Shown piece after piece: positions 52,911 to 61,766 of a stretch of 64,000 nt of DNA; position 1 is the stretch's first letter; every line of letters begins with the position of its first letter. The stretch covers positions 34,616-98,615 of the forward strand of contig CAIKHO010000065.1 of NCBI GenBank assembly GCA_903827245.1, given 5' to 3'. The translations under genes and the position numbers were made by a program. A model generated the notes under the pieces. It did no database searches and had not been told where the DNA came from. It saw only the letters and a list, made by a program, of their open reading frames with translations. This DNA comes from an uncultured Opitutia bacterium. Lineage in GTDB: Bacteria > Verrucomicrobiota > Verrucomicrobiia > Opitutales > Opitutaceae.

Positions 52911-53133
52911 TCGCATTTCGTCAAGGCCGCGGAATCAATAGGGCCGGAAGTTCGTGCCACGACAGAGCCCGGACCAAGATCCATGGATCGAACCGTCGCG
53001 TCGCAGCGTCGTCGCGCAAAACCGTTCGAAAATCTTCCCTCATCGACCCCCGTTACTGGCAAGGGAGCAAGGACGGTGAAAATGATTTTTGAAAGATCGG
53101 GGCGACGCGGAGCGTTTTATCCATTGAGCGTCC

Positions 53134-53730
53134 ATGTCCCATCCCACGCCCGTTTCACCCGAGTCCATCATCGAGCCGCACATCCGGTTGATTCGGGCTC
53201 ACAAAGTCATCCTCGATCATGATCTCGCGGCGATCTATAGTGTCAGCACCTCACGTTTCAACGAAGCGGTCAGCCGCAATGCGGATCGCTTTCAGCCGGA
53301 CTTCCGCTTCCAGCTCACACTCGAAGAACTGGCCCGGCTCATGGTCTATTCCGTCAGAAGTGATTCTGATAGACTTGGTAAACAAGTAGTTATGAATAAT
53401 TCATCGCAAAATGCGACGAGTTCACGCCGGCATCGCGGCAGGGCCTACCTCCCTTGGGCTTTCACCGAGCATGGGGTTTTGATGGCCGCCAATATCCTGC
53501 GCAGCCAGCGGGCGGCCGAGATGTCGGTCTTTGTCATCCGGACATTCATCAAGATCCGTGAATCGCTCGCCGCGAACACGTCGATCCTCAGGCGTCTCGC
53601 CGAGATCGACCAGACTCTGCTCATCCATGACTCCGCGCTTAACGACGTTTACCAAAAATTGCGGCCGTTGCTGACCCCGGCGCCCGAGCCGGAAAAACCG
53701 AGGATCGGGTTCCATCCGGACAATCGCTGA
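53134..53730 (+). CDS. ORF6N/KilA-N-like DNA-binding domain protein
   Basis: A 198-residue protein with the ORF6N domain at residues 10-75 (IRLIRAHKVILDHDLAAIYS, VSRNADRFQPDFRFQLT) and the YLPWAFTEHGVLMAANIL segment that follows in such proteins. ORF6N proteins occur in phages and mobile islands, and as scattered chromosomal genes. Codon use is visibly more AT-rich in 53340-53410 than in the neighbours, suggesting horizontal transfer. It sits alone between glycan genes, and no other phage gene is present. Confidence 0.87.
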   Translation: MSHPTPVSPESIIEPHIRLIRAHKVILDHDLAAIYSVSTSRFNEAVSRNADRFQPDFRFQLTLEELARLMVYSVRSDSDRLGKQVVMNNSSQNATSSRRHRGRAYLPWAFTEHGVLMAANILRSQRAAEMSVFVIRTFIKIRESLAANTSILRRLAEIDQTLLIHDSALNDVYQKLRPLLTPAPEPEKPRIGFHPDNR

Positions 53731-53831
53731 TGCTCTTGGCGCAGAACCCTGCCGCTCACGGCCTAGGCCAACGCCGGCGAGCCGATTGTGTCTCGCCATC
53801 GTCGTCCCGCTTCGCCAACAGTGCCTCGCCC

Positions 53832-54602
53832 ATGGACGAAGCCAAAGCCTCCTTTCCGAGCCTGCGCCAGCAGATCGTCAGGGCGGGTTTCTCGGGGGCG
53901 ATCTTCCCGCTCGAGGACGAGTCGCTGCTGGAACTTTTCAAGGGCAGCATCGACCGGTTCGCCCTCATTGCCTGGAGGCTGCGCGATCACCGGCGGGTCC
54001 TGGATTGCGGCGCCGGACGGGGCATGCTGTGCGCCATCCTGAAGCATCTCGGCCACAACGTCCACGCCGTCGATCTGCCCTATCAGAACGATCTCATCAC
54101 GCGGCACGGCATCCCGTTCGACCATGTCAACCTGGAGCACGATCCGCTGCCCTTCCCCGATGCGTCCTTTGACGGCGTGACGTGCTGCCAGGTCATGGAG
54201 CATTTTGTCCATTCGCACCTGCCGGCCACCAGGGAATTTCACCGCGTGCTGCGCCCGGGCGGATTGTGCGAGATCGACGTTCCGAATGTCGCCTCGTTCC
54301 GCAACCGCAGCCGTCTCCTGCGCGGGAAAAACATCACCTGGGACTACGAGAAGCACTACCTGCTGGCCCAGCCCGTCACCTACAAGGGCCGGGAGTTCTA
54401 CCCGGACCGGCACAACCGCGAATTCACGGGCGCGGAGCTGCGCCTGCTGCTGCACTACGCCGGCTTCCGGCAGATCGAGGTTCATCCGATCCGTTCCCGA
54501 CGCCAGCGCGAAGGCCTCGACCGGGTGCGCGACATCGGCACCCTGCTGCGGGACCTGGTCCCGGCCTGGCGCAAGACGCTCATGGCAATCGCCGTCCGCT
54601 AG
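53832..54602 (+). CDS. class I SAM methyltransferase
   Basis: A 256-residue protein with SAM motif I VLDCGAGRGMLCAIL, the acidic end of strand 2 in VHAVDLP, GVTCCQVMEHF and LRPGGLCEIDVP. The C-terminal part (GREFYPDRHNREFTGAELRLL) resembles sugar or O-antigen methyltransferases. ATG 53832 gives a normal N-terminal helix; the frame is open further upstream, without a likely start. Confidence 0.83.
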   Translation: MDEAKASFPSLRQQIVRAGFSGAIFPLEDESLLELFKGSIDRFALIAWRLRDHRRVLDCGAGRGMLCAILKHLGHNVHAVDLPYQNDLITRHGIPFDHVNLEHDPLPFPDASFDGVTCCQVMEHFVHSHLPATREFHRVLRPGGLCEIDVPNVASFRNRSRLLRGKNITWDYEKHYLLAQPVTYKGREFYPDRHNREFTGAELRLLLHYAGFRQIEVHPIRSRRQREGLDRVRDIGTLLRDLVPAWRKTLMAIAVR

Positions 54603-54616
54603 TGGAGCCGTTTGAC

Positions 54617-54676
54617 CGGTAGGCCGCCTGCTCGCAGGCGCTTTGAGCGCGAGTAAACTCGCGACCTGCGAGACCA
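54617..54676. repeat. REP-like double hairpin
   Basis: Two adjacent perfect hairpins, cgcctg-ctcg-caggcg (54625-54640) and cgcgagt-aa-actcgcg (54648-54663), with a ggtaggc head resembling family A. The second hairpin is different from the first, so this is a mosaic rather than a clean inverted doublet. Confidence 0.6.
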
Positions 54677-54845
54677 CAAACCCTGCCCCGACCGCATCGG
54701 TCGCAGCCTCCGCCCGGCAACTGACCAATCTGTCGCACACGACGGGGTAGTCACCCCAGCCCATCCGCGCCGTCTTTATGGTGTGACTCCAATCAAATCG
54801 CTCGCCCCGCCCAAGGAAATGATTCGAGACTGGAGAAGTTTTCCC

Positions 54846-55631
54846 ATGTCGACCCGTCCCCCTGTCTCCGTCTTCGTGCTGACCCGCAACGAAGAGCACA
54901 AGATCGAGGCCGCCCTCGAGAGCATCGCCTGGGCGGGCGAGATCGTCGTGATCGACTCCTTCAGCACGGACCGGACGGTGGAAATCGCCCGGCGTTTCGG
55001 ATCCACGATCGTGCAGCTCGAGTTCCAGCGCTTTGGCGAACTGCGCCAGGCCGGCATCAAGCACACCACGCTCCCATGGATCTTCAGCCTCGATGCCGAT
55101 GAGCGCTGCACCCCGGAGGCCCACGACGAAATTCTCGGCGTCATCGCCAATCCTGACGCGGCCGACGCCTACCTCATCCCGCGGCGCAACGAGCTGCTCG
55201 GCCGGAAAATCCGCCACAGCGGCTGGTATCCGGATTACCGCCAGCCGCAGCTTTTCCGCCGCGGCCGGATGGACTATTCCGTGGAGGACGATGTCCACGA
55301 GGGTTATGTCCTTCGCGGCCGTCTCGGCCGCCTCGAGCATGCCATCACGCAGATTCCCTACCGGACGACCTCCGAGATCATCCAAAAGATGGACCGGTAC
55401 ACGACACTCAAGGCGTGCAACCTCCGCCGACGTGGCAAAACCTCGAGCTTTCCGGCCGCCGTCTTCCGGGGGAGTTGGGCTTTTTTCAAGGTTTACGTCC
55501 TGCAGGTCGGTTTCCTTGACGGCGCGGCCGGCTTCATGATCGCCTTGCTGCGGTTTGAGAACTCTTTCTACAAGCACATGAAACTGGTCGAGTCGGCCAT
55601 GGAACCTGCCGGGCCAGCCAGTTCCAAATGA
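54846..55631 (+). CDS. GT2-family glycosyltransferase (WaaE/KdtX-like)
   Basis: The 261-residue enzyme has VSVFVLTRNEEHKIEAAL, IVVIDSFSTDRTVE, the metal motif WIFSLDADERCT and the RHSGWYPDYRQPQLFRR segment, the LPS-core GT2 pattern also seen at 52134. A C-terminal amphipathic region (FFKVYVLQVGFLDGAAGFMI) may bind membrane. ATG 54846 matches the family N terminus. The next gene overlaps its stop (ATGA). Confidence 0.88.
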   Translation: MSTRPPVSVFVLTRNEEHKIEAALESIAWAGEIVVIDSFSTDRTVEIARRFGSTIVQLEFQRFGELRQAGIKHTTLPWIFSLDADERCTPEAHDEILGVIANPDAADAYLIPRRNELLGRKIRHSGWYPDYRQPQLFRRGRMDYSVEDDVHEGYVLRGRLGRLEHAITQIPYRTTSEIIQKMDRYTTLKACNLRRRGKTSSFPAAVFRGSWAFFKVYVLQVGFLDGAAGFMIALLRFENSFYKHMKLVESAMEPAGPASSK

Positions 55632-56362
55632 GCCTTTTTTCGCGCGCCCGTCTGGTCTACCGGGGCTATCGCTACCGCTGGAAAAACGATCCGGCCGAGA
55701 TCGCATTTGTAAGGCAAAATGTCGCTCCCGGGTCGGTGGCGGTGGATGTCGGGGCCCACAAGGGCGGCTATACCTACTGGCTGGCTCGCGGGGTCGGCCC
55801 GGCCGGTCGCGTCTATGCCTTCGAGCCGCAGCCCGGACTCGCCCGCAAGCTGGAGCAGGGTTTCGACCCTGGCCGCGTCACGGTGGAAAACGCCGGCGTT
55901 TCCGACCGCGAGGGCTCGATGCGCCTGCACATCCCGACCGACGGGCGCCCTTCGCCGGGCGCCTCGCTCGAGGCTACTGGCACGGCCACAGCCACCGGCC
56001 ATTCGATCGAGGTCCGTGTGGTCACACTCGACCATTACCTGCGGGAACTCCCCGGCAGCGGACGGCGGGTGTCGTTCCTCAAGTGCGATGTCGAGGGCCA
56101 CGAGCTGAACGTTTTCCGCGGTGCCGAGCAGCTGCTGCGCCGCGACCGGCCCGTGCTCCTCTTCGAGTGCGAGCAAAGGCACCACGGCACCCGGCCAGTC
56201 GCCGAGGTTTTCTCTTATCTCGCCAGCCTCGGCTACGCCGGACTTTTTTTTGACGGGCGGCGGCTGGCACCGCTGGCGGAGTTCGACCCCGGGCGGCATC
56301 AGGCCGATCCTCGCGCGCCCGGCTACCGCAATAACTTCGTGTTCGTCGCTCCTTCGCCCTAG
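55628..56362 (+). CDS. FkbM-family SAM methyltransferase
   Basis: The 244-residue protein shows VAVDVGAHKGGYTYWLA, YAFEPQPGLA, LDHYLRELPGSG and FLKCDVEGHELNVFRGAE, which are the ordered FkbM motifs. FkbM enzymes methylate hydroxyls of sugars, lipids or polyketides. The start is coupled to the GT2 stop (ATGA), so it likely methylates the glycan made by this operon. Confidence 0.9.
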   Translation: MSLFSRARLVYRGYRYRWKNDPAEIAFVRQNVAPGSVAVDVGAHKGGYTYWLARGVGPAGRVYAFEPQPGLARKLEQGFDPGRVTVENAGVSDREGSMRLHIPTDGRPSPGASLEATGTATATGHSIEVRVVTLDHYLRELPGSGRRVSFLKCDVEGHELNVFRGAEQLLRRDRPVLLFECEQRHHGTRPVAEVFSYLASLGYAGLFFDGRRLAPLAEFDPGRHQADPRAPGYRNNFVFVAPSP

Positions 56363-56379
56363 CCAATGTGGTGTCCGCC

Positions 56380-56769
56380 ATGACGAAGGAGCCGTTTCAT
56401 TTCAGCAAAACCGCCGAGGAACTCATCGGCGACTTGCGCGGCCTTTCGCCCCGGACCCCGCGCAAACAGAGGCTCAGGCCCACCCATGCTCTTGCAGAGG
56501 TGGTCGACCAGCTTGTCACGCAATACCAGATCGGCCGGGAATCGCCCGAGCAAACCATCCGCGAACACTGGGTGGAAACGGTGGGAGCCGCCAATGCCGA
56601 GTATTCCCACGCCGCCCGGCTGGAACGCGGCGGTCGCACCCTCGTCGTCATCGCCGGCCACTCGGTCGTCCGCAACGAGCTGTTCCTCCACCGCCAGGGT
56701 ATCGTCGAAAAGATCAGGCAGTTGCCAGGCTGCGCCGGCGTGAAGGAACTGAACCTGCGCGCGGGCTGA
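56380..56769 (+). CDS. DUF721 (DciA-like) protein
   Basis: A 129-residue protein with the DUF721 core: WVETVGAANAEYSHAARLERG and LVVIAGHSVVRNELFLHR, ending in GVKELNLRAG. DciA, a DUF721 protein, acts with the replicative helicase DnaB in bacteria lacking DnaC or DnaI. No replication gene is adjacent to check this. ATG 56380 is chosen over a GTG at 56368. Confidence 0.8.
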   Translation: MTKEPFHFSKTAEELIGDLRGLSPRTPRKQRLRPTHALAEVVDQLVTQYQIGRESPEQTIREHWVETVGAANAEYSHAARLERGGRTLVVIAGHSVVRNELFLHRQGIVEKIRQLPGCAGVKELNLRAG

Positions 56770-57105
56770 AACCGACCACGGATTGTGCAGGCATTTCTGG
56801 CATGGGCCAAACCGGAGTTCCACAACGTTGTTTCCCGCGGATGACGCGGATGAGCGCAGTTAACTTCACATCATCCGCGGGGGTGCTTTTTGCCCTAAAT
56901 TTGCGCTTGCGCGCCTCCGGCGGATTCTGGACTCTGGCTCCTTGCGTTAGTGAAAGTCCATCGGTTTTGGGCTTCCACCATGACTGGTCCCGCATCCCGC
57001 GGGATTGGAACGGTGACGCCGGCTGAGGCCTCCACCCGGGGGTCAAGGCGGGTGTCACGGGCCTCTCAAAGGGCCCCTACAGTCGTGCAACTCAATCAAC
57101 CAACC
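56770..57105. other. 336-base spacer and rpsO leader
   Basis: The first part holds the inverted repeat at 56834-56881. From about 56990 to 57105 the sequence can fold (a 6-bp stem cacccg/cgggtg around 57032-57053) and may be the rpsO leader, but I recognise no known S15-binding structure. No gene is supported. Confidence 0.4.
56834..56881. repeat. inverted repeat (CCGCGGAT type) upstream of rpsO
   Basis: cccgcggatga (56834-56844) and tcatccgcggg (56871-56881) are perfect 11-base reverse complements with a 26-base loop. The right arm is followed by gtgcttttt, so it could end transcription of the DUF721 gene. Same sequence type as 44616. Confidence 0.7.
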
Positions 57106-57369
57106 ATGCCTACAGTCGTTAAGCCCGAAATCATCGCCCAGTTCAAAACCCACGAGAAGGACACCGGCTCGAGCGAGGTCCAGATCGCGTTGCTCACCGC
57201 CCGGATCAATCACTTGACCGAGCACCTGCGCACCCACCGCAAGGATTTTCACTCCCGCCGCGGTTTGTTGCAGATGGCCAGCCGTCGCCGCAAGCTCCTT
57301 GATTACACCAAGAAGCACGACCTGCCAAAATACACCGAACTCCTGCAGAAGCTGAACCTGCGCAAATAA
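57106..57369 (+). CDS. rpsO: 30S ribosomal protein S15
   Basis: The 87-residue protein matches S15 in length and sequence: [40 protein letters not shown] and LDYTKKHD. It binds the central domain of 16S rRNA. It precedes pnp, as in many bacteria, and has its own terminator. There is no clear Shine-Dalgarno site before the ATG at 57106 (A-rich instead). Confidence 0.97.
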   Translation: MPTVVKPEIIAQFKTHEKDTGSSEVQIALLTARINHLTEHLRTHRKDFHSRRGLLQMASRRRKLLDYTKKHDLPKYTELLQKLNLRK

Positions 57370-57684
57370 CCCTTTTTGTCACACGGGCGACCCGATCCGC
57401 GGGTCGCCCGTTGTCTTTACGACACTCGAAACCAGACCGGGACATTTCCGTTTGCCGCCATTTAGGAGCCTGTTTGCAGGCGATTCCGAATCGGGCGCCA
57501 AACGGAAATCTCTCGCCACCTGGGCGAGGAGATAAAGCGGGGCCAAGAAAAACCCAACCCCGCGGCGGCCCATCCGGCCGCCGCCGCTCCCGTCCCCGGG
57601 AGCCCCGAGCCGTCAGTCTTGTGTCGCTGATCGTGCCCGTCCCTCCGTCGACACTTTATCCGTAATCCGAAAATCAGTCCGAAT
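57370..57684 (+). promoter_or_regulatory. structured pnp leader / rpsO-pnp spacer
   Basis: After the rpsO terminator three further stem-loops are visible: a long one (57444-57459 with 57493-57509, about 14 pairs) enclosing a REP unit; 57508-57533 (atctctcgcc with ggcgaggagat, one bulge); and a perfect 9-bp stem 57562-57570/57576-57584. In enterobacteria the rpsO-pnp spacer has an RNase III-cut hairpin through which PNPase represses its own mRNA. A similar role here is an inference from arrangement. Confidence 0.5.
57383..57418 (+). terminator. rpsO terminator or attenuator
   Basis: Perfect 11-bp stem, acgggcgaccc (57383-57393) with gggtcgcccgt (57401-57411), followed by tgtcttt. It lies 13 bases after the rpsO stop. 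The T-tract is imperfect, so partial read-through into pnp is plausible. Confidence 0.8.
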
Positions 57685-59889
57685 ATGAATCAGAAACATA
57701 ATGTTACCGTCCCCGGTCTCAACCTCACGTTCTCGACCGGCTCCATCGCCCAGCTCGCGGGCGGCGCCGTCAATGTCAACGTCGGCGAGACCAACGTCTT
57801 CGTCACCGCCTGCGTCGCCCAGACGATGCGCCCCGGCCAGGACTTCTTCCCCCTTACCTGCGACTACCGCGACAAGTATGCCGCGGCCGGCCGTTTTCCC
57901 GGCGGCTACTTCAAGCGCGAGGGCCGTCCTTCCGAGCGCGAGATCCTGATCTCCCGCCTCTGCGACCGTCCTTGCCGCCCGCTCTTCCCCGAGGGTTTCC
58001 TCAATGAAGTCCAGATCATCGGCACGCTCATGTCGGCCGACCTGATCAACGACTCCGACATCGCGATGGTCAACGGCGCCAGCGCCGCACTCGCCATCTC
58101 CGACATCCCGTGGAACGGGCCGATCGGCTGCGTCCGCGTCGCGCTGATCGACGACCAGTTCGTCGCCAACCCGACCATCGAGCAGATGTTCACCTCGTCG
58201 CTCGACCTCATCTACGTCGGCAACTCGAAGGACATGCTGATGATCGAGGGTTCCGCCGACCAGATCTCCGAGGAGAAATTCGTCGAGGCCCTCGCCTTTG
58301 GCCACCAGGCGATCCAGCCGATCATCACGGCCATCAAGGAACTCGTCTCCCTCGCCGGCAAACCGAAGGCCCACTTCGCCCTCGTCGGCGCCACGGCCGA
58401 GGCCCGCGCCATCATCGAGCGCGTCGTCCCCGCCGAGCGCATCTCCGCCGCCATCTTCGGCCACGAGAAGGCGGTCCGCTCCGCCAACATCAAGATCCTC
58501 AAGGCCGAGGCGCATGCCGCCCTCACGACCGAGCTCGGCGCCGGCCGCTTCAGCGATGTCGACCTGAATGTCGTCTTCGAGGACCTCCAGTACAAGGCCT
58601 ACCGCTCGACCGTCCTCGCCCGCGGCGTCCGCTCCGACCACCGCGACGCCAAGTCACTCCGTCCCATCAGCGCCCAGGTCGGCGTCCTCCCCCGCGTGCA
58701 CGGCTCCGCCATGTTCCAGCGCGGCGACACCCAGAACATCGCCATCGTCACCCTCGGGCCGACCAAGGAGGCCCAGGACATGGACGGCCTCACCGGCGGC
58801 GCCACGTCGAAGAGCTTCATCCTCCATTACAACTTCCCGCCGTTCTCAGTCGGCGAAGCCGGCCGCTTCATCGGCCCGGGCCGCCGCGAAATCGGCCACG
58901 GCGCCCTCGCCGAGCGCTCGCTCGTGCCGGTCCTCCCCGCCGAGGACGTGTTCCCCTACTCCATCCGCGTCGTCTCCGAGATCATGGCCTCCAACGGCTC
59001 GACCTCGATGGCGTCGATCTGCGGCGGCTGCCTCGCCCTCATGGACGCCGGCGTGCCGATCATCGCGCCCGTCGCCGGCATTTCCTGCGGCCTCATGACC
59101 GAGATGGCCCCAGACGGCTCGATCACCAAGTGGACGACCATCACCGACATCCTCGGCGAGGAAGACCACTTCGGCGACATGGACTTCAAGGTCGCCGGCA
59201 CCACCAAGGGCATCACGGGCTTCCAGCTCGACCTCAAGATCAACGGCCTGCCCTTCGAGATCGCCAAGACCGCGATCTTCCAGGCGCGCGATGCCCGCAT
59301 CGAGATCCTGCGCACGATGCTCGCCTCCCTGCCCGCACCCCGCGCCGACCTCTCGAAGTACGCCCCCCGCATCCAGACGATCCAGATCGATCCCGAGAAG
59401 ATCGGCCTGCTCATCGGGCCCGGCGGCAAAACCATCCGCCGCATCACCGAGACGACCGGCGCGCAGATCGACATCGCCGAGGATGACTCGGGCAAGATCT
59501 ACATCTACTCGAACAACGGCGAGGCCATGGCCCGCGCCATCAAGGAAATCGACGGCCTCTGCGGCGGCGGTTCCGGTGGTGGCGGCGGCGGTGGCGGCGC
59601 CCCGATCGAGACCGGCAAGCTCTATCACGGCCGCGTCACCGGCATCAAGGACTTCGGCTGCTTCGTCGAGTGCACCCCGGGCAAGGAAGGCCTCGTGCAT
59701 ATCTCCGAGCTCGCCGACTTCCGCGTGCGCCGCACCGAGGATGTCGTCAAGATGGGCGACATGATCTGGGTGAAGTGCGTCGGCATCGACGAGCGCTCCG
59801 GCAAGGTCCGCCTCTCGCGCAAGGCCGCGATGAAGGAGATGGAAGGCCAGCAGCAGCCCGCCGCCGAGACCGCCGCGCCCGCGCAGTAA
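57685..59889 (+). CDS. pnp: polynucleotide phosphorylase
   Basis: The 734-residue exoribonuclease has two RNase PH-like halves (first: [20 protein letters not shown]; second: [33 protein letters not shown] with the phosphate-site Ser and the catalytic DMDFKVAGT), then a KH domain ([20 protein letters not shown]) and an S1 domain ([16 protein letters not shown]). A run of Gly with a single Ser (about residues 629-641) joins KH and S1. It degrades mRNA 3'-5' using phosphate. Confidence 0.97.
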   Translation: MNQKHNVTVPGLNLTFSTGSIAQLAGGAVNVNVGETNVFVTACVAQTMRPGQDFFPLTCDYRDKYAAAGRFPGGYFKREGRPSEREILISRLCDRPCRPLFPEGFLNEVQIIGTLMSADLINDSDIAMVNGASAALAISDIPWNGPIGCVRVALIDDQFVANPTIEQMFTSSLDLIYVGNSKDMLMIEGSADQISEEKFVEALAFGHQAIQPIITAIKELVSLAGKPKAHFALVGATAEARAIIERVVPAERISAAIFGHEKAVRSANIKILKAEAHAALTTELGAGRFSDVDLNVVFEDLQYKAYRSTVLARGVRSDHRDAKSLRPISAQVGVLPRVHGSAMFQRGDTQNIAIVTLGPTKEAQDMDGLTGGATSKSFILHYNFPPFSVGEAGRFIGPGRREIGHGALAERSLVPVLPAEDVFPYSIRVVSEIMASNGSTSMASICGGCLALMDAGVPIIAPVAGISCGLMTEMAPDGSITKWTTITDILGEEDHFGDMDFKVAGTTKGITGFQLDLKINGLPFEIAKTAIFQARDARIEILRTMLASLPAPRADLSKYAPRIQTIQIDPEKIGLLIGPGGKTIRRITETTGAQIDIAEDDSGKIYIYSNNGEAMARAIKEIDGLCGGGSGGGGGGGGAPIETGKLYHGRVTGIKDFGCFVECTPGKEGLVHISELADFRVRRTEDVVKMGDMIWVKCVGIDERSGKVRLSRKAAMKEMEGQQQPAAETAAPAQ

Positions 59890-59924
59890 TCGGAAACCGC
59901 GGTTGCGAACCGCTCTCCCTTGCA

Positions 59925-59955
59925 AGCCGGAGGCTCCCCGCCTCCGGCTTTTTTT
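59925..59955 (+). terminator. intrinsic terminator of pnp
   Basis: Perfect 10-bp stem agccggaggc (59925-59934) with gcctccggct (59940-59949), 5-base loop, then TTTTTTT. It lies 36 bases after the pnp stop. Confidence 0.93.
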
Positions 59956-59980
59956 GCGCCTGCATGGAGTGAAATAGAGC

Positions 59981-60215
59981 CGGATTTACGATCCGCTTCG
60001 GCCACGAAGAGGCGCGAGATGACACAAGAACGAACCTCGATCCGAGATCGGTTTCATGCGGAGGCATGGAGGACGCAGAGATCTGCTCGATCGTTGAAGG
60101 ATTCGTCCGATCCGACGAAGGCTGCCAATGGATTGATCTCTGCGTCCTCTGGGCCTCTGTGTGAAAATGGATCGGTTTCGTGTCATGTCGTGCCTCTTCG
60201 TGGCCAAAAAATCCG
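59981..60215. repeat. nested double inverted repeat, pnp-surE spacer
   Basis: Outer arms 60000-60025 and 60180-60205 match at 24 of 26 positions (with cggattt/aaatccg extensions to 59981 and 60215) and are of the same type as 28895-28995. Inside them, arms 60052-60083 and 60135-60166 match at about 26 of 32 and are of the 22608 type, with a 9-base register. The element occupies most of the 390-base spacer before surE; no gene is present in it. Confidence 0.75.
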
Positions 60216-60279
60216 CCCCTCGCTTCAGCGGCCCCCGATTCCAGCTTGAGCCCATCGCGCGTTCTTGCGGCCATAAGCC

Positions 60280-61059
60280 ATGCGACTTCTGGTCACCAAC
60301 GACGACGGTATCGAAAGCGTCTTCCTGCACGAACTCGTGCACGCGCTACGCGCCGCCGGCCATGCTCTCGCCATTGTGGCCCCCAGGCACGAGCAGAGCT
60401 GGATCGGCGCCGCCAAGTCGCGCCACCGCCCGGTCACCTCCGCGCCCATCGAGCGCAGCTTGGGCTGCCCGACCTGGACCGTGGACGGCACACCCAGCGA
60501 CTGCGTGAACATCGCCCTCGCCCATCTCTTGCCCGCCGCCTTCCAGCCGGAGGCGGTCGTCAGCGGCATCAACGTCGGCCTCAACGCCAGCCTCGGTTTC
60601 ATCCTCGCCAGCGGCACCATCGGCGGAGCGTGGGAGGGAGCCGTCCACGGCCTGCCCGCGGTGGCGTTTTCCCAGGATCTTTCCTTCGAGGCCTACGAGC
60701 ATCTCAAGCATGCGGGCGGCGTGCCCGCACCGGAGCTCCTCGCCACCCTGAAAATTTCCGCCCAGCACGCGGCCCGGCTCGTGCCGGGGCTGGCTGCCGC
60801 CACGGCCCCGCGCAGTTTCACGGTGCACAACGTCAATTTTCCCTCCCCTTGCGTTCCGGGCACCGGGATCCGCCGCACGGTACCGGCCCGCGTCGTCGTG
60901 CCAGGACTGTTCAGCCCGGCGCAGGACGACGGCACCCACCGCTTCGTCTTCCAACTCGGCGAGGACATCTCACCCGCCGAGCCGTTGACGGATCGCGCCG
61001 CCCTGGCCGCGGGATTCATCAGTCACTCGATTCTCGATTACCGGCAGCTCGGCCGATAG
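60280..61059 (+). CDS. surE: 5'/3'-nucleotidase SurE
   Basis: The 259-residue metal-dependent phosphatase has the N-terminal RLLVTNDDGIES (metal Asp8/Asp9), TVDGTPSDCVNIAL, SGINVGLNASLGFILASGTI and GLPAVAFSQ. It dephosphorylates nucleoside monophosphates and is linked to stationary-phase survival. It converges with the lipoprotein gene, with only 8 bases between stops. Confidence 0.93.
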   Translation: MRLLVTNDDGIESVFLHELVHALRAAGHALAIVAPRHEQSWIGAAKSRHRPVTSAPIERSLGCPTWTVDGTPSDCVNIALAHLLPAAFQPEAVVSGINVGLNASLGFILASGTIGGAWEGAVHGLPAVAFSQDLSFEAYEHLKHAGGVPAPELLATLKISAQHAARLVPGLAAATAPRSFTVHNVNFPSPCVPGTGIRRTVPARVVVPGLFSPAQDDGTHRFVFQLGEDISPAEPLTDRAALAAGFISHSILDYRQLGR

Positions 61060-61067
61060 CCGGCGGG

Positions 61068-61613
61068 TCAGGGCTCGGCGTCAGCCCGCAGCACCACCCC
61101 GTCCTGAAAAACAACGTCACGCTCCTCCACCGGGGACGAGGGAGCGGGCAGGCCCATGCCGAGATTGGTGCCGATGCTCGTCCCGATGCCGACATTGGGG
61201 CCGATATTTGTGCCGATCCCGGTGCCAATGCTCGTGCCCATGCCGCTGCCCGTGTTCACGCCAATGCCGCCCAAGCTGCCCCCGAGCCCGATGTTCGGGC
61301 CGCCGAGGCCGCCCAGCCCGAGGCCGCCGCCATCGTCGCCGCCCTTGCGGTAGATCCAGACCTCATCGCCGCTCCCGCCGTTGGACCGGCTGGTTATTTC
61401 CGTCGGCTTGCCGATCGCCATCCGCACCATGTCCGGCGTCATGCCCGGTACCACCTTGCCGTCAAGCACCGCCTGCTGCATGTCCAGCGGCCAGGACTCG
61501 TACAGCGCCCGGTTCGAATCGATCCGCGACATCTGCGAGGATGAGGTGCATCCCGCCAGCAAGGCTGCCGCCAGCATGAGCGGGAGGAAGCTCATCGGCC
61601 GGTGAATCATCAT
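61068..61613 (-). CDS. BamE/SmpA-like lipoprotein with glycine-rich tetrapeptide repeat
   Basis: A 181-residue lipoprotein: signal MSFLPLMLAAALLAGC (lipobox LAGC), then a small helix-strand domain (VVPGMTPDMVRMAIGKP, DEVWIYRK) resembling the BamE/SmpA fold. Residues about 90-155 are almost only Gly, Thr, Ile, Asn and Leu with a GTxI/GTNI tetrapeptide period, after which a short strand segment (VVFQDGVVLRAD) closes the domain. The repeat appears to be an expanded loop. ATG 61613 chosen; 61610 or GTG 61622 are possible. Confidence 0.75.
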   Translation of the reverse strand: MMIHRPMSFLPLMLAAALLAGCTSSSQMSRIDSNRALYESWPLDMQQAVLDGKVVPGMTPDMVRMAIGKPTEITSRSNGGSGDEVWIYRKGGDDGGGLGLGGLGGPNIGLGGSLGGIGVNTGSGMGTSIGTGIGTNIGPNVGIGTSIGTNLGMGLPAPSSPVEERDVVFQDGVVLRADAEP

Positions 61614-61766
61614 GGCGGACACGCTATAGCCCGCCGGCCCGGCGTCAAAAACTTCCTTGCAGCGCGGGCCGGACAGGCTTTCCCGCCACCGGGGCGCCGC
61701 GGGCCAACCGGTGATTGATCAAAGGGTTTTGCTTCTTCGCGGCTTCGATGTTCAATCCAGCCTTCC

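Noticed and set aside
52911..53133. Small gene or phage attachment site in the spacer before the ORF6N gene
   Set aside because: No frame with a domain or good start is present, and I found no direct repeat flanking the ORF6N gene.
59981..60215. CRISPR array, considered because of repeated short units
   Set aside because: Units are adjacent, degenerate and arranged as inverted arms; there are no regular unique spacers and no cas genes.
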